Assembly: GCA_001797335.1 (NCBI GenBank)
Contig: MGPE01000013.1
Location: 241-64,240, forward strand
Reading direction: 5' to 3'
Origin: Deltaproteobacteria bacterium GWA2_38_16
Lineage (GTDB): Bacteria > Bdellovibrionota > JACOXK01 > 2-02-FULL-40-11
Length of the DNA stretch: 64,000 bases
The notes below the pieces were generated by a model that saw only the letters and a list, made by a program, of their open reading frames with translations, searched no databases and was not told where the DNA came from. Positions 16,676 through 26,447 of this stretch are shown piece after piece (position 1 is the stretch's first letter; every line of letters starts with the position of its first letter). A program made the translations under genes and the position numbers.

Positions 16676-17746
16676 GTGGAAAATGCCGTATTTCAAAAAT
16701 TAGAAACCATCGAAAAGCGCTTTCATGAGCTTGGTGAAGAGCTCTCTAATCCAAAAACCCTTGGAAATTCTGAAGATTTTAAAAAATTGTCTAAAGAAAG
16801 ATCAGGATATGCTGAGACTGTAGAAGTGTTTGGGCAGTATAAAAAAGTGTTAGCCGATATTGCCTCTAATCAAGAATTGCTGTTAGAAAAAGATAAAGAA
16901 ATGCAAACTTTGGCCAAAGCAGAGCTAGAGATGTTAGGGCCAATAAAAATAGAGCTAGAAAAAAAACTAGAAATTCTTTTATTGCCTAAAGACCCCAATG
17001 ACGAAAAAAATATTTTACTAGAAATTAGAGCCGGCACAGGAGGAGACGAAGCCTCTCTTTTTGCATCGGATCTGTTTCGAATGTATTCTAAGTATGCAGA
17101 ATCCCAAGGATGGAAAATTGAGGTGTTAAATACGAGCTGGACCGGTGTGGGAGGATTAAAAGAAATTATTCTCATGATTTCTGGAATCCGAGTTTATAGC
17201 CAATTAAAATATGAAAGTGGTGTGCATCGGGTTCAGCGGGTTCCCAAAACAGAGGCGCAAGGGCGTATTCACACTTCTGCTGTAACAGTAGCCGTGTTGC
17301 CCGAGGCCGATGAAGTCGAAGTGAATATTAAACCTGAAGATATTAAAATTGATGTGTTTCGGTCTTCCGGCCCTGGGGGACAAAGTGTAAATACCACAGA
17401 TTCTGCGGTTCGTATTACCCATATTCCTTCGGGAGCAGTGGTGAGTTGCCAGGATGAAAAATCACAACATAAAAATAAAGCCAAGGCGCTTAAAATTTTA
17501 AGAGCCAGGCTCTATGATTTAGAGCAACAAAAGCAGGAAAAAGAAAGATCTGAACATCGAAAAAGTCAAATTGGCACAGGAGATAGATCTGAAAAAATTA
17601 GAACCTATAATTTCCCTCAATCTCGAGTTACAGATCACCGAATTGGATTAACCCTTCACAGTTTACAAAATATTTTAGAAGGTCATTTGGAAGAATTGAT
17701 TCCCCCGCTTCAAAATCATTTTCAAAAACTTAAACTAGAAACTTAA
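16676..17746 (+). CDS. prfA: peptide chain release factor 1
   Basis: Recognises UAA and UAG in the ribosomal A site and triggers peptide release. The GGQ motif is at residues 234-236 within [15 protein letters not shown]. The stop-reading PxT motif appears as PKT at 190-192, which marks RF1 rather than RF2. Length 356 is normal. The start is GTG at 16676 with little ribosome-site complementarity. It is followed by prmC, which methylates the GGQ glutamine. Confidence 0.95.
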   Translation: MENAVFQKLETIEKRFHELGEELSNPKTLGNSEDFKKLSKERSGYAETVEVFGQYKKVLADIASNQELLLEKDKEMQTLAKAELEMLGPIKIELEKKLEILLLPKDPNDEKNILLEIRAGTGGDEASLFASDLFRMYSKYAESQGWKIEVLNTSWTGVGGLKEIILMISGIRVYSQLKYESGVHRVQRVPKTEAQGRIHTSAVTVAVLPEADEVEVNIKPEDIKIDVFRSSGPGGQSVNTTDSAVRITHIPSGAVVSCQDEKSQHKNKAKALKILRARLYDLEQQKQEKERSEHRKSQIGTGDRSEKIRTYNFPQSRVTDHRIGLTLHSLQNILEGHLEELIPPLQNHFQKLKLET

Positions 17747-17765
17747 AATGAAAGAGAAAATATAA

Positions 17766-18656
17766 GTGGATTGGACCGTTTTAAAACTCATTGAATGGAC
17801 AGATGCCTATCTTAAAAAACAAGGGATTTTAAAAGCACGATTAGAAAGTGAAATGCTTTTAGCCCATGTGCTTCATAAAAAAAGAATTGATTTATATGTA
17901 GCGTTTGATCGGGTGGTTTCCGAAGCAGAATTGGCTTCTTTAAAAGGGCTAATTCAGCGACGATCTCGGAAAGAACCGATTCAGTATATTTTGGGAACGC
18001 AGGAATTTTGGTCTTTACCCTTTAAAGTAGGTCCCGGGGTTTTAATCCCCCGCCCAGAGACAGAGTGTTTGGTAGAGGAGGCATTGAAAATACTTGGTCC
18101 TCTTCATATCTTAGACCTAGGCACGGGTAGCGGAGTAATACCCATTGCTTTGGCCAAAGAAATCCCGGAAGCCAAGTTTTATGCTGTGGATATTTCAGAT
18201 AAAGCTTTAGAATATGCAAGAGAGAATGCCACGACGCATCACGTGTTAGAGAGAATTCAGTTTCAAAAAAGTGATCTTTTTTCCTCTATTCCTAAAGACC
18301 AAAAATTTGATGTGATTCTGTCTAACCCGCCCTATATTTCTACGGGGGAGTGGAATGGGCTTGAAACTCAAATTAAAGAATTTGAACCCAAAGAAGCACT
18401 TTTAGCAGGAGAAGAGGGGATAGAGGTACACCGGCGTATTTTAAAAGAAGCTCCTCAGTACTTAAAATCTGAGGGAGCGGTTATTTTAGAAATTGCCCCC
18501 CATCAGGCTTCTTTGTTAAAAGAATATGTGGTAAGGGAAAAGGTGTTTAAGCACTTTGAGATTGTAAAAGATTATGGGCATAAAGACAGAATACTTATTG
18601 TTTGGGTGGGTGGCGCTGAAGGAGAGGCTCCATCGCCGCGCCCGGAACGAATGTGA
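17766..18656 (+). CDS. prmC: release factor glutamine methyltransferase
   Basis: SAM-dependent enzyme methylating the GGQ glutamine of release factors. ILDLGTGSGVIPIALA (about residues 115-130) binds SAM, and the catalytic SNPPYIS has NPPY at 187-190. The N-terminal helical domain recognises the factor. GTG start at 17766. The last residues (GAEGEAPSPRPERM) are encoded by a palindromic repeat (18608-18694), so the native C terminus has been replaced or extended by repeat sequence. Confidence 0.92.
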   Translation: MDWTVLKLIEWTDAYLKKQGILKARLESEMLLAHVLHKKRIDLYVAFDRVVSEAELASLKGLIQRRSRKEPIQYILGTQEFWSLPFKVGPGVLIPRPETECLVEEALKILGPLHILDLGTGSGVIPIALAKEIPEAKFYAVDISDKALEYARENATTHHVLERIQFQKSDLFSSIPKDQKFDVILSNPPYISTGEWNGLETQIKEFEPKEALLAGEEGIEVHRRILKEAPQYLKSEGAVILEIAPHQASLLKEYVVREKVFKHFEIVKDYGHKDRILIVWVGGAEGEAPSPRPERM

Positions 18657-18694
18657 GGACGGACGATGGAGAGAGTCCTTCAGCGACAGGACCC
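18608..18694 (+). repeat. covarying palindromic repeat, copy 1
   Basis: Hairpin built from an outer GGGT/ACCC, CGCTGAAGGA (18614-18623) with TCCTTCAGCG (18676-18685), and CTCCATCG (18628-18635) with CGATGGAG (18664-18671). The second copy at 37651-37736 keeps the pairing with different bases in the middle stem. It overlaps the prmC end and lies just before murA. Confidence 0.85.
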
Positions 18695-18709
18695 ATGAGC
18701 TAAGTTTTT

Positions 18710-19969
18710 ATGGATAAAATTATCATACATGGCCCGTCATATTTAAAGGGAGAAGTGTCCATTAGTGGAGCCAAAAATGCAGCCCTCCCCATTTTGGTTT
18801 CATCGCTTTTATCTTCTGGTACTTACGAAATTTCGAATGTCCCTCATCTCAAAGATATTGAAACAATTCTTTCTCTTCTTTCTCATCTAGGTGCAACGGT
18901 AAAAAGAAATAAAGAAGAAGTGAAAATTTCATCAGATGCCATTTCTTGTTTTGAGGCTCCCTATGAACAGGTAAAAACCATGCGGGCATCTATTTTAGTA
19001 TTAGGCCCTCTTTTGGCGCGCTTTAAAAAAGCAAAAGTGTCACTGCCTGGTGGGTGTGCCATTGGCGAGCGACCCATTAATCTTCATCTGGCAGCCTTAG
19101 AAAAATTAGGAGCAGATATTCAATTAGAAAATGGATATGTGATCGCCAAAACGGCAGGCCTGAAAGGGGCGCGCATTTACTTTGATACTCCAACCGTGAC
19201 AGGAACAGAAAATATGATGATGGCAGCAACATTAGCCCAAGGAGTGACTGTCCTTGAAAATTCAGCCAGGGAACCAGAAATTACAGATCTTGCCAATGCC
19301 TTAAATCAAATGGGTGCTTTTATTTCGGGAGCGGGGACGGATACCATTACGATCGAAGGAGTAAGAGAGCTTAAAGCAACTTCTTACAGAGTCATGCAAG
19401 ATCGCATTGAAACAGGTACCTTTCTTATTGCCGTGGCTGCAACAGGAGGCGAAGTTGAAATTAAAAATTGTAATTCTATTCATCTAGAAGCGCTGATTGA
19501 AAAATTAACTGCTGCGGGCGTAAAAATTTCATGTCAAAAAGATTCTATTTTGGTTAAATCAGATCGGATCATTCAAAATCTCCATGTGCAAACACAGCCG
19601 TATCCGGGTTTCCCTACGGATCTTCAAGCACAGCTCATGGTCTTGCTATCGCAAGCTCAAGGGGCCAGTGTGATTACAGAAAATATTTTTGAAAATCGAT
19701 TTAATCATGTGGCAGAACTCCGTCGAATGGGAGCCAATATTACCATTGATGGAAGAACCGCGGTGATTGAAGGTTTTACCCCTTTAAGTGGGGCTCCAGT
19801 CATGGCCACGGATTTAAGAGCCAGTGCTTCCTTAGTGATTGCAGGGTTAATTGCCCGAGGGAAAACAGAAATTTCTAGAGTCTATCATTTGGATCGAGGC
19901 TATGAACAGTTGGATCAAAAACTTAAAACTTTAGGAGCTAACATTGAACGGGTAAGAGGGGTATCATGA
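18710..19969 (+). CDS. murA: UDP-N-acetylglucosamine 1-carboxyvinyltransferase
   Basis: First committed step of peptidoglycan synthesis, adding enolpyruvate from PEP to UDP-GlcNAc. [13 protein letters not shown] binds substrate; Cys116 in [16 protein letters not shown] is the loop cysteine attacked by fosfomycin. [12 protein letters not shown] and [15 protein letters not shown] complete the family pattern. Length 419 is normal. The next gene overlaps by 4 bases. Confidence 0.95.
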   Translation: MDKIIIHGPSYLKGEVSISGAKNAALPILVSSLLSSGTYEISNVPHLKDIETILSLLSHLGATVKRNKEEVKISSDAISCFEAPYEQVKTMRASILVLGPLLARFKKAKVSLPGGCAIGERPINLHLAALEKLGADIQLENGYVIAKTAGLKGARIYFDTPTVTGTENMMMAATLAQGVTVLENSAREPEITDLANALNQMGAFISGAGTDTITIEGVRELKATSYRVMQDRIETGTFLIAVAATGGEVEIKNCNSIHLEALIEKLTAAGVKISCQKDSILVKSDRIIQNLHVQTQPYPGFPTDLQAQLMVLLSQAQGASVITENIFENRFNHVAELRRMGANITIDGRTAVIEGFTPLSGAPVMATDLRASASLVIAGLIARGKTEISRVYHLDRGYEQLDQKLKTLGANIERVRGVS

Positions 19970-20316
19970 ACGCAGATTGTTTATTTTGTAAAATTATCGA
20001 TCAAAAAATTCCATCAGAAAAAGTGTATGAAGACAAAGAGGTGTATGCTTTTAAAGATATTCATCCAAAAGCCCCTTTTCATATTCTGATCGTCCCCAGA
20101 ACCCATATTGATTCTTTAGCTAAAATCGATGAGAAAAATATAACGCTCTTAAATCCCATTTTTTTAGCCGCTACGAAAATTGCTAAGCAGGAAGGCTTTT
20201 TAGAAAAAGGCTTCCGAACCGTTTTTAATTGCAATCGTGAGGGCGGACAATTGGTTTATCATCTCCATTTACATCTCCTGGCAGGAAAACAGCTGGGCGG
20301 TGCAATGGGAGCTTGA
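19966..20316 (+). CDS. HIT-family hydrolase (HinT-like)
   Basis: A 116-residue histidine-triad protein that hydrolyses nucleoside phosphoramidates such as adenylylated lysine. CLFCKIIDQKIPSEKVYED and AFKDIHPKAPFHILIVPR open the fold; the triad is YHLHLHLLAG near residues 97-106. The final GGAMGA is usual for bacterial HinT. The start overlaps murA by 4 bases. Confidence 0.9.
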   Translation: MNADCLFCKIIDQKIPSEKVYEDKEVYAFKDIHPKAPFHILIVPRTHIDSLAKIDEKNITLLNPIFLAATKIAKQEGFLEKGFRTVFNCNREGGQLVYHLHLHLLAGKQLGGAMGA

Positions 20317-20344
20317 CTCTGTTTAAGCTTATTTGATATGCCTT

Positions 20345-20371
20345 ATGGATCCCCGTTTTCATGGGGGTAAT
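20345..20371 (+). repeat. short palindromic repeat, ATGGATTCC family
   Basis: ATGGATCCCC, a six-to-eight base loop and GGGGGTAAT resemble the cores at 13552-13579 and 48037-48067. It forms a small stem between hit and rpsU. Confidence 0.55.
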
Positions 20372-20392
20372 AAGAAAGAGAGGTGATTATTC

Positions 20393-20587
20393 TTGCCAGG
20401 AATTAGAGCAAAAGAGGGGGAATCCTTTGAATCCCTCATGAGACGATTTAAAAAACAATGTGAAAGAATAGGCATACTCTCTGAAATTCGTAAACGAGAA
20501 CATTACGAAAAACCCAGTGTCCGTTTAAAAAAGAAATCTATTGCGGCTCGTAAAAGAGCTTTAAAAAAAACACCGAGTCGATATTAA
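20393..20587 (+). CDS. rpsU: 30S ribosomal protein S21
   Basis: A 64-residue small-subunit protein with strongly basic C terminus, near the anti-Shine-Dalgarno end of 16[34 protein letters not shown] is typical in pattern (given here by its key parts [12 protein letters not shown] and [12 protein letters not shown]). The start is TTG at 20393 after GAGGTGAT. It heads the macromolecular-synthesis arrangement rpsU-yqeY-dnaG-rpoD. Confidence 0.93.
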   Translation: MPGIRAKEGESFESLMRRFKKQCERIGILSEIRKREHYEKPSVRLKKKSIAARKRALKKTPSRY

Positions 20588-20590
20588 TTC

Positions 20591-21037
20591 ATGTCTATTA
20601 AAGAAAATTTAAATGAGCATTTAAAAGAAGCCATGAAGGCGGGCGAAGAGCTTCGTGTTTCTACGATTCGCTTGTTAAAGGCTGCGATTAAAAATAAAGA
20701 AATTGAACTTATTAAGCAAATCGATGACCCAGAAGTCATTGCCTTGATCCGGAAAATGGTAAAACAGCGAAAAGAGTCTATTGAACAATTTCAAAAGGGT
20801 AATAGGCTGGATTTGGCAAATAAAGAGCAAAAGGAAATTGATATTTTAAATGCTTACCTCCCAAAAGAAATAGACTCAAAAGAACTAGAAACTAAAGTTC
20901 AAACCATTATTGCTAAAGTGGGGGCTACTTCCCTTAAACAAATGGGGGAAGTGATGAAAGCGGTTGGCCAAGAGCTTTCTGGTAGCGCAGATATGAAAAT
21001 GGTAAGCGATATCGTTCGTAATAAGTTATCTAAATAA
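20591..21037 (+). CDS. yqeY: GatB/YqeY domain protein
   Basis: A 148-residue helical protein related to the C-terminal tRNA-binding part of GatB. It contains STIRLLKAAIKNKEIE, KQRKESIEQFQKGNR, LDLANKEQKEIDIL and LPKEI. YqeY proteins commonly sit between rpsU and dnaG. Their role is uncertain; tRNA-dependent amidotransferase help has been proposed. Three bases separate it from rpsU and two from dnaG. Confidence 0.9.
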   Translation: MSIKENLNEHLKEAMKAGEELRVSTIRLLKAAIKNKEIELIKQIDDPEVIALIRKMVKQRKESIEQFQKGNRLDLANKEQKEIDILNAYLPKEIDSKELETKVQTIIAKVGATSLKQMGEVMKAVGQELSGSADMKMVSDIVRNKLSK

Positions 21038-21039
21038 AA

Positions 21040-22794
21040 GTGTTATCTATCCCAGAAGATAAAATTAATGAGGTCCGAGATCGTGCCAGTATTGTTTCTA
21101 TTATTTCCCACTATGTAAATCTTAAAAAGGCGGGGATTAATTATAAGGGACTTTGCCCATTCCACTCAGAAAAAACACCTTCTTTTGTTGTCAGTGAAGC
21201 AAAGAAAATTTACCACTGTTTTGGGTGTGGAAAGGGAGGCAATGTATTTACGTTTCTCATGGAGCATGCCAAGCTTTCTTTTCCAGAAACGGTTCAAAAA
21301 TTAGCATTAGATTTAGGAATTTATCTTCCCCAAAAACCCTTAACGGGGCATCAACAAGAAACCAAACAAAAAAAAGAACTTTTTTATAAACTTAATAAAA
21401 GCGCTTTATTCTTTTTTGAGGCACAGCTTAAAAAGAATCAGCGTGCTTGTGCTTTTTTAAAAAAACGAGGGATGTCTCTTCAAACCATTGAAAAATATCA
21501 TTTGGGTTATGCTCCGAATAGCTGGGATGAATTATTTAAGTTTTTTAAATCTAAAGGAGTATCTTCTAAAGATATGTCAGAGATTGGATTGGCTCGATTT
21601 CGAGATCGAATTATTTTCCCTTTGTTTGATTTAAGCCAACGGGTGTTGGGATTTGGAGGAAGATCTCTTGAAGAAAGTTCTCCCCCTAAGTATTTAAATT
21701 CTTCAGAATCTCTTATTTATAATAAAGGAGAAGAGCTGTATGGGCTCTCTTCTGCTCTTTCAGAAATTGGAAAAAAAGGAGTCATTCTTGTTGAAGGGTA
21801 TTTTGATTGTTTAACGCTTCATCAAGCAGGTTTTAAAAATGCAGTAGCTACCATGGGAACGGCACTTACGCCAAGACATGTTGAAATCTTAAAACGATTT
21901 ACAGATCAATTTTATGTCTTGTTTGATGGCGATGATGCGGGGAAACAGGCGGCAGAACGAAGTCTCCCTATTTTTTTGCAAAAAGGAATTTTGCCTAAAA
22001 TCATTGAATTAGATCAGGCAAAAGATCCCGATGAATATCTTCAGAAAATGGGAAAAGAAAAATTTCCTCAAAAAATAAAAAGTGCTTCGTCTCTTCTTAC
22101 TTTTGTTCAAGAGCGTATTATCTCTCGGTCTCAAAATTTAAGTTCTTATAAAACAAAGGTCATAGAAGCCATGAGCCTCTATCTAAAAGACATTTCTGGT
22201 ATAGAGCAAGAAGAGGCTATTAAAAAATTAGCGGATCGTCTTCAAATAGAAGAAAAGTGGATTTTAAAATCTTTACAAGAAGGGGGTATTCAAGATCAAA
22301 AAAAGGGGAATTGGAAAGAAGCACTTTCTAGTGAATACAGCGCTATAGAGCTGGAACTTATTGAATTTTTTGTGCTTTTCCCTTTATGGCTAGCGCAGAT
22401 TCAATCTCAAAAAGTGCTTGATCTTTTAGAGAATTTAGAGATAAAGGATGTCTTTTTAGCGCTCATAAACCAGTATGCACAAAAACAAACTATTGATTTT
22501 TCTTTGGTTTTAGAAAAAATAGAGTCTTTGCGTTTGAGAGATCGTTTAACTCGGGGCGTATTAGAAAAAGAAAATCAGGGCAGGAGTGAACAGGAGTGGA
22601 AGTCGATTTATGAGGAATGCATGAAGCGACTTCAAAAGAAATATTTAGAAAACATGGAAAAACAATTGTTGAGTCAAATTCAAGCCCTGGAAAAATCTGG
22701 AGAAAAGTCTGAAATCGATCAAGAAGTTTTAAAGAAAGATCTTCTTCGTCAATACCAAAACGTTGTAAAACAAAAAATGGGGTTTAATGCATGA
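21040..22794 (+). CDS. dnaG: DNA primase
   Basis: Makes RNA primers at the replication fork. The CHC2 zinc finger is at residues 39-63 ([11 protein letters not shown], then [11 protein letters not shown]). TOPRIM follows with [14 protein letters not shown] (acidic pair region near 250) and [10 protein letters not shown] (near 297). The C-terminal helicase-binding part is divergent, as usual. 584 residues, GTG start. It overlaps rpoD by 4 bases. Confidence 0.95.
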   Translation: MLSIPEDKINEVRDRASIVSIISHYVNLKKAGINYKGLCPFHSEKTPSFVVSEAKKIYHCFGCGKGGNVFTFLMEHAKLSFPETVQKLALDLGIYLPQKPLTGHQQETKQKKELFYKLNKSALFFFEAQLKKNQRACAFLKKRGMSLQTIEKYHLGYAPNSWDELFKFFKSKGVSSKDMSEIGLARFRDRIIFPLFDLSQRVLGFGGRSLEESSPPKYLNSSESLIYNKGEELYGLSSALSEIGKKGVILVEGYFDCLTLHQAGFKNAVATMGTALTPRHVEILKRFTDQFYVLFDGDDAGKQAAERSLPIFLQKGILPKIIELDQAKDPDEYLQKMGKEKFPQKIKSASSLLTFVQERIISRSQNLSSYKTKVIEAMSLYLKDISGIEQEEAIKKLADRLQIEEKWILKSLQEGGIQDQKKGNWKEALSSEYSAIELELIEFFVLFPLWLAQIQSQKVLDLLENLEIKDVFLALINQYAQKQTIDFSLVLEKIESLRLRDRLTRGVLEKENQGRSEQEWKSIYEECMKRLQKKYLENMEKQLLSQIQALEKSGEKSEIDQEVLKKDLLRQYQNVVKQKMGFNA

Positions 22795-24755
22795 AAAAGA
22801 AAGTCAAAAAAATATCTTTACGCAATAATAAGAGCAAGAAAAATAAACTTAAATTAAAACTATCTAAAAAGCCGAATCATAAAATCAAAACAAAAGCAGC
22901 CAATACTAAATCTCAGGACTTAGAAGTAAAATCTGAAGAAACGATTGTTATTCCTCCATCCTCTAAAGTAGATACTGACATTAAAGAAATTAAAAAACTG
23001 ATTGAACTGGGTAAAGAGCGTGGTTTTTTAACCTATGAAGAAATTAATGAAACCCTTCCACCGGATATTGTTGCTCCTGAAAAGATTGATGACATTATGG
23101 CTCTTTTTAACCAGATGGACATTGATGTCGTTTCTTCTAAAACGGCTGCTCCTACGTCCGAAGAAGATTTGGAATCTGAGGGGGGAGAAAATTTATTAGC
23201 ATTAGAGGAAGAAGAGGGGGAAGGGCTCTTTGCTGCAGCAGAAGAAGAGGAAGAAGAAAAAGAAGAAGTTGTTACCAAGGCAGATGATCCTATTCGAATG
23301 TATCTTCGAAAAATGGGATCTGTATCTTTGTTGACGCGTGAGGGAGAAGTTGAAATTGCAAAACGTATCGAATTTGGTGAAACAAAAGTTTTAAAACAAC
23401 TCTTAAACTCTAACGTGGGAGTAAAAGAAATATTAGATATCGGAGATAAACTTAAAAAAGTAAAACTTCGGGTTCGAGATGTGATTAAAGGCTTGGATGA
23501 AGAAGATATGATCAATGAAGAAGTCTATTTAGCCAAGGCTTTAAAAGTGGTCCAAAAAATTAAAAACTATACCGAAAAAGTTTCCCCTCTACAAAGAAAG
23601 CTTAAAAGTAAAAAACTTAAAGCCGATGTAAAAAAAGATTTAGAAGAAAAAATCCAAAAATTAGATGATGAAACGGTTACAGATTTTCGGGAAGTAAATT
23701 TTAATCGAAAGACATTGAATAAAATTGTCGGGAAATTAAGTCAGTTTGTTTTGCGAATAGAAGAAGCCGATTATGAAAAAGAAGTGTTTTTAAGCCGTGC
23801 AGAAGTTAAAGACGAAGGAGAACTAAAAAAACTGGTTAAGCTTGCAGGAAAAGGGAAAAAAGCGAGAAGTCTTTTAAAATCGCGTTCTCTTCGGAAAGAA
23901 GATTTAGTAGAAATTGATAAAGAGATTAAAAATGTTCATCGAAAATATCGAAGAATTGAGCTTGAAAGTGATCAGGATGTAAAAGAGCTTAAAGAAATTT
24001 ATTATGCCATTCGCTCAGGGGAGCGCGAAGCAGACATTGCTAAAAATGAGCTGATCGAAGCTAATTTGAGGTTGGTGGTTTCTATTGCTAAAAAATATAC
24101 CAATCGAGGACTTCAATTTTTGGATTTAATTCAAGAAGGAAACATAGGGCTCATGAAGGCGGTAGATAAGTTTGAATATCGAAGAGGCTATAAATTTAGT
24201 ACCTATGCAACGTGGTGGATTCGTCAGGCCATTACCAGAGCCATTGCCGATCAGGCAAGAACCATTCGAATTCCGGTGCATATGATTGAAACCATTAATA
24301 AGCTTATTCGAACTTCTCGCTATTTAGTTCAAGAAATTGGAAGAGAACCCACCCCTGAAGAAATTGCTGTAAAAATGGAACTTCCAGTGGATAAAGTGAG
24401 AAAAGTATTAAGAATTGCAAAAGAGCCCATCTCTTTAGAAACTCCTATTGGAGAGGAAGAAGATAGTCATTTAGGAGATTTTATTGAAGATAAAAGGCAA
24501 ATTAATCCTCAAGATGCGGTCATTAATTTAAATCTCTCTGAACAAACCAGACGTGTACTTTCTACTTTAACTCCCAGGGAGGAAAAAGTATTAAGGATGC
24601 GTTTTGGAATTGGAGAAAAATCAGATCATACCCTAGAAGAAGTGGGGCGCGATTTTGATGTCACCAGAGAGAGGATTCGTCAGATTGAAGCAAAGGCTTT
24701 ACGAAAACTGCGCCATCCTAGTCGAAGTAAAAAATTAAAGGCTTTTGTTGATTAA
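22791..24755 (+). CDS. rpoD: RNA polymerase primary sigma factor (sigma-70)
   Basis: Directs core polymerase to housekeeping promoters. A lysine-rich start, region 1.1 ([19 protein letters not shown]), a long acidic run near residues 145-160, and region 1.2 ([18 protein letters not shown]) come first. Region 2 has [36 protein letters not shown] and [18 protein letters not shown]. Region 4 has [12 protein letters not shown] and the helix-turn-helix [18 protein letters not shown]. The insert between 1.2 and 2 (about residues 200-400) is of normal group 1 size. Confidence 0.96.
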   Translation: MKKKVKKISLRNNKSKKNKLKLKLSKKPNHKIKTKAANTKSQDLEVKSEETIVIPPSSKVDTDIKEIKKLIELGKERGFLTYEEINETLPPDIVAPEKIDDIMALFNQMDIDVVSSKTAAPTSEEDLESEGGENLLALEEEEGEGLFAAAEEEEEEKEEVVTKADDPIRMYLRKMGSVSLLTREGEVEIAKRIEFGETKVLKQLLNSNVGVKEILDIGDKLKKVKLRVRDVIKGLDEEDMINEEVYLAKALKVVQKIKNYTEKVSPLQRKLKSKKLKADVKKDLEEKIQKLDDETVTDFREVNFNRKTLNKIVGKLSQFVLRIEEADYEKEVFLSRAEVKDEGELKKLVKLAGKGKKARSLLKSRSLRKEDLVEIDKEIKNVHRKYRRIELESDQDVKELKEIYYAIRSGEREADIAKNELIEANLRLVVSIAKKYTNRGLQFLDLIQEGNIGLMKAVDKFEYRRGYKFSTYATWWIRQAITRAIADQARTIRIPVHMIETINKLIRTSRYLVQEIGREPTPEEIAVKMELPVDKVRKVLRIAKEPISLETPIGEEEDSHLGDFIEDKRQINPQDAVINLNLSEQTRRVLSTLTPREEKVLRMRFGIGEKSDHTLEEVGRDFDVTRERIRQIEAKALRKLRHPSRSKKLKAFVD

Positions 24756-24787
24756 TAGTGGGTTTTATTGTTAATAAGAGTAAATGT

Positions 24788-24861
24788 GGGCCTGTAGCTC
24801 AGTTGGTTAGAGCCTCCGGCTCATAACCGGGTGGTCCCAGGTTCGAGTCCTGGCGGGCCCA
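24788..24861 (+). tRNA. tRNA with CAT anticodon (Met elongator, or Ile2)
   Basis: Cloverleaf read by eye: acceptor GGGCCTG/CGGGCCC, D arm GCTC/GAGC, anticodon loop CTCATAA on TCCGG/CCGGG, T arm CCAGG-TTCGAGT-CCTGG. The anticodon stem lacks the three GC pairs of initiator tRNA. CCA is not encoded. Elongator Met and lysidine-modified Ile2 cannot be separated by eye. Confidence 0.93.
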
Positions 24862-24875
24862 TTCTTTGAAAAATT

Positions 24876-25583
24876 ATGCTTAAAGATTTACACATTCTGC
24901 AGGATCTTCAAAAAATCGACTTAGTAATCGATTCCTTTCAAAACAATAAAGAAGAATTTCCAAAATTAATTGAACAATTTAATCAACGTTTAGGCGAAGA
25001 AAAGCATAAAATTGAAGTTAAAAAACAAGCCCTTTTAGAACTTGAGAAAAAGAAAAAAGGTTTGGAATTGGATTTGTCTGATAAAGAAGAAAAAATAAAA
25101 AAATCTGAAGAAAAAATGATGTTGGTGAAATCCAATGAAGAGTATCAAGCTATGAAAAAAGAAATAGAAATGGCTAGAGCCCAAAATTCCTTTTTAGAAG
25201 AACAAATTTTAGAAGTGATGCTTCAACTCGATGAAGTTAAAAATGCCTTAAATATCTTTGAGCAGGAAATGTCCAATAGTACAAAAGTGATTGAGGCCCA
25301 AAAAAAGAAAGTAGAAGATGATCTTTCTCACCTCGATGAATTGCTAATGGGCAAAAAGGGGGAGAGGGAAACCCTTTTAAAGGATTTATCTAAGGAGAGT
25401 CTTTCAGCTTACAATCGACTTCGTACTAAAAAAGCACTGGCGGTTACTGAAACACGGAATGGCAAATGTGTAGGATGTAGTATGTCGCTTCCTCCCCAAT
25501 TTTATAATGAAATTCAAAAATGTGATACTCTAAGATTTTGCCCCAGCTGTCAGCGCATTTTAATTTATACGCCCACCACTTAA
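24876..25583 (+). CDS. coiled-coil protein with C4 zinc ribbon (HP0958/CdsZ-like)
   Basis: A 235-residue cytoplasmic protein: residues about 1-180 form a continuous charged coiled coil, followed by a zinc ribbon with CVGCSMSLPPQ and CPSC at about 196-225. The family (zf-RING_7) includes HP0958 of Helicobacter, involved in flagellar protein and mRNA handling, and is widespread without flagella too. Located between tRNA-Met and rnhA; no ribosome site is obvious. Function here is not known. Confidence 0.85.
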   Translation: MLKDLHILQDLQKIDLVIDSFQNNKEEFPKLIEQFNQRLGEEKHKIEVKKQALLELEKKKKGLELDLSDKEEKIKKSEEKMMLVKSNEEYQAMKKEIEMARAQNSFLEEQILEVMLQLDEVKNALNIFEQEMSNSTKVIEAQKKKVEDDLSHLDELLMGKKGERETLLKDLSKESLSAYNRLRTKKALAVTETRNGKCVGCSMSLPPQFYNEIQKCDTLRFCPSCQRILIYTPTT

Positions 25584-25593
25584 AAAAATATTT

Positions 25594-25998
25594 ATGATGA
25601 AGTATTCCCTTTATGTTGATGGTGCCTCTCGCGGGAATCCTGGCCATGCAGGTGCAGGAGCGTATTTGGCTGATGAAGAAGGTAGGGAAGTTGCAAGCCT
25701 TTATCAATATTTGGGAGAGGCTACCAATAACATGGCGGAATATGCAGCGTTGCTTTTGGGGCTTAAAGCAGCCAAAAAGAGAAAAATAAAGTTCCTCATG
25801 ATTTTAGCAGATTCAGAACTGATGGTGCGGCAAATTCAAGGGGTTTATCAGGTCAAAAATCCTACCTTGAAAAAAAACTATGATACCGCTATGAAGTATT
25901 TAAAATATTTTAACTATACGATTTCACATATTAGGCGAGAAAAAAATAAGATTGCAGATCAACTGGCCAATAAAGCCATTGATGAATACTTAACTTAA
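25594..25998 (+). CDS. rnhA: ribonuclease HI family protein
   Basis: Degrades RNA in RNA-DNA hybrids. The metal-binding acids are visible: SLYVDGASRGNPG (Asp9), NNMAEYAALLLGL (Glu), ILADSELMVRQIQG (Asp), and late KNKIADQLANKA (Asp). The 134-residue form lacks the basic handle helix of E. coli RNase HI, like archaeal and plant-type versions. It follows the zinc-ribbon gene by 10 bases and precedes the RNase P RNA gene by about 10. Confidence 0.9.
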   Translation: MMKYSLYVDGASRGNPGHAGAGAYLADEEGREVASLYQYLGEATNNMAEYAALLLGLKAAKKRKIKFLMILADSELMVRQIQGVYQVKNPTLKKNYDTAMKYLKYFNYTISHIRREKNKIADQLANKAIDEYLT

Positions 25999-26009
25999 AA
26001 AAGTTTAGA

Positions 26010-26447
26010 TTTAGATCGCAGGGTTGATCGGATGATCGCTGTTTGTAGGGATGAGAATCCTTAACACAAAGAGAGGAAAGTCCGGGCTCCATAGGGTAGT
26101 GATGCTGGGTAACGCCCAGGAAGAAATTTTCAGAAATGAAAATCTTCTTACGGATAGTGCAACAGAAAGTAAACGTGGAATAGCCTTTCGAGGGTCTATT
26201 CCTCATGGTGAAACGGTGAGGTAAGAGCTTACCAGTAAGAAGGGTGACCTTCTTAGCTATGAAAACCCCATCAGGAGCAAGACAGAATAGGAAAACAGCT
26301 TGAGGTTACCCGTCTCAATAACATATGTTTCTGTTTTCGGGTGTGTCGCATGAGGGGAAGAGTAATTTTCCTCCTAGAGAAATGATCGTCACTTCTTTAT
26401 AAAAAGAAGTACAAAACCCGGCTTATAGATTAACTCTGTGATCTAAA
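26010..26447 (+). ncRNA. rnpB: RNase P RNA, bacterial type A
   Basis: Catalytic RNA that matures tRNA 5' ends. The universal CR-I block GAGGAAAGTCCGGGCTCC begins near 26072. GGTGAAACGGTGAGGTAAGAG, the ATCAGGAGCAAGACAGAATAG region and the closing ACAAAACCCGGCTTATAG follow in order (each given in part). The ends pair: TTTAGATCGCAG at 26010-26021 with CTCTGTGATCTAAA to 26447, forming P1. The P1 strand overlaps the stop codon of the convergent gene on the other strand. Confidence 0.95.

Noticed and set aside
23033-23515. 160-codon minus-strand frame inside rpoD, rich in serine
   Set aside because: It mirrors the acidic/Glu-rich coding of rpoD and has no signal of its own.
25931-26206. Minus-strand frame of 91 codons across rnhA and rnpB
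   Set aside because: It lies in RNase P RNA and the rnhA end; chance frame.
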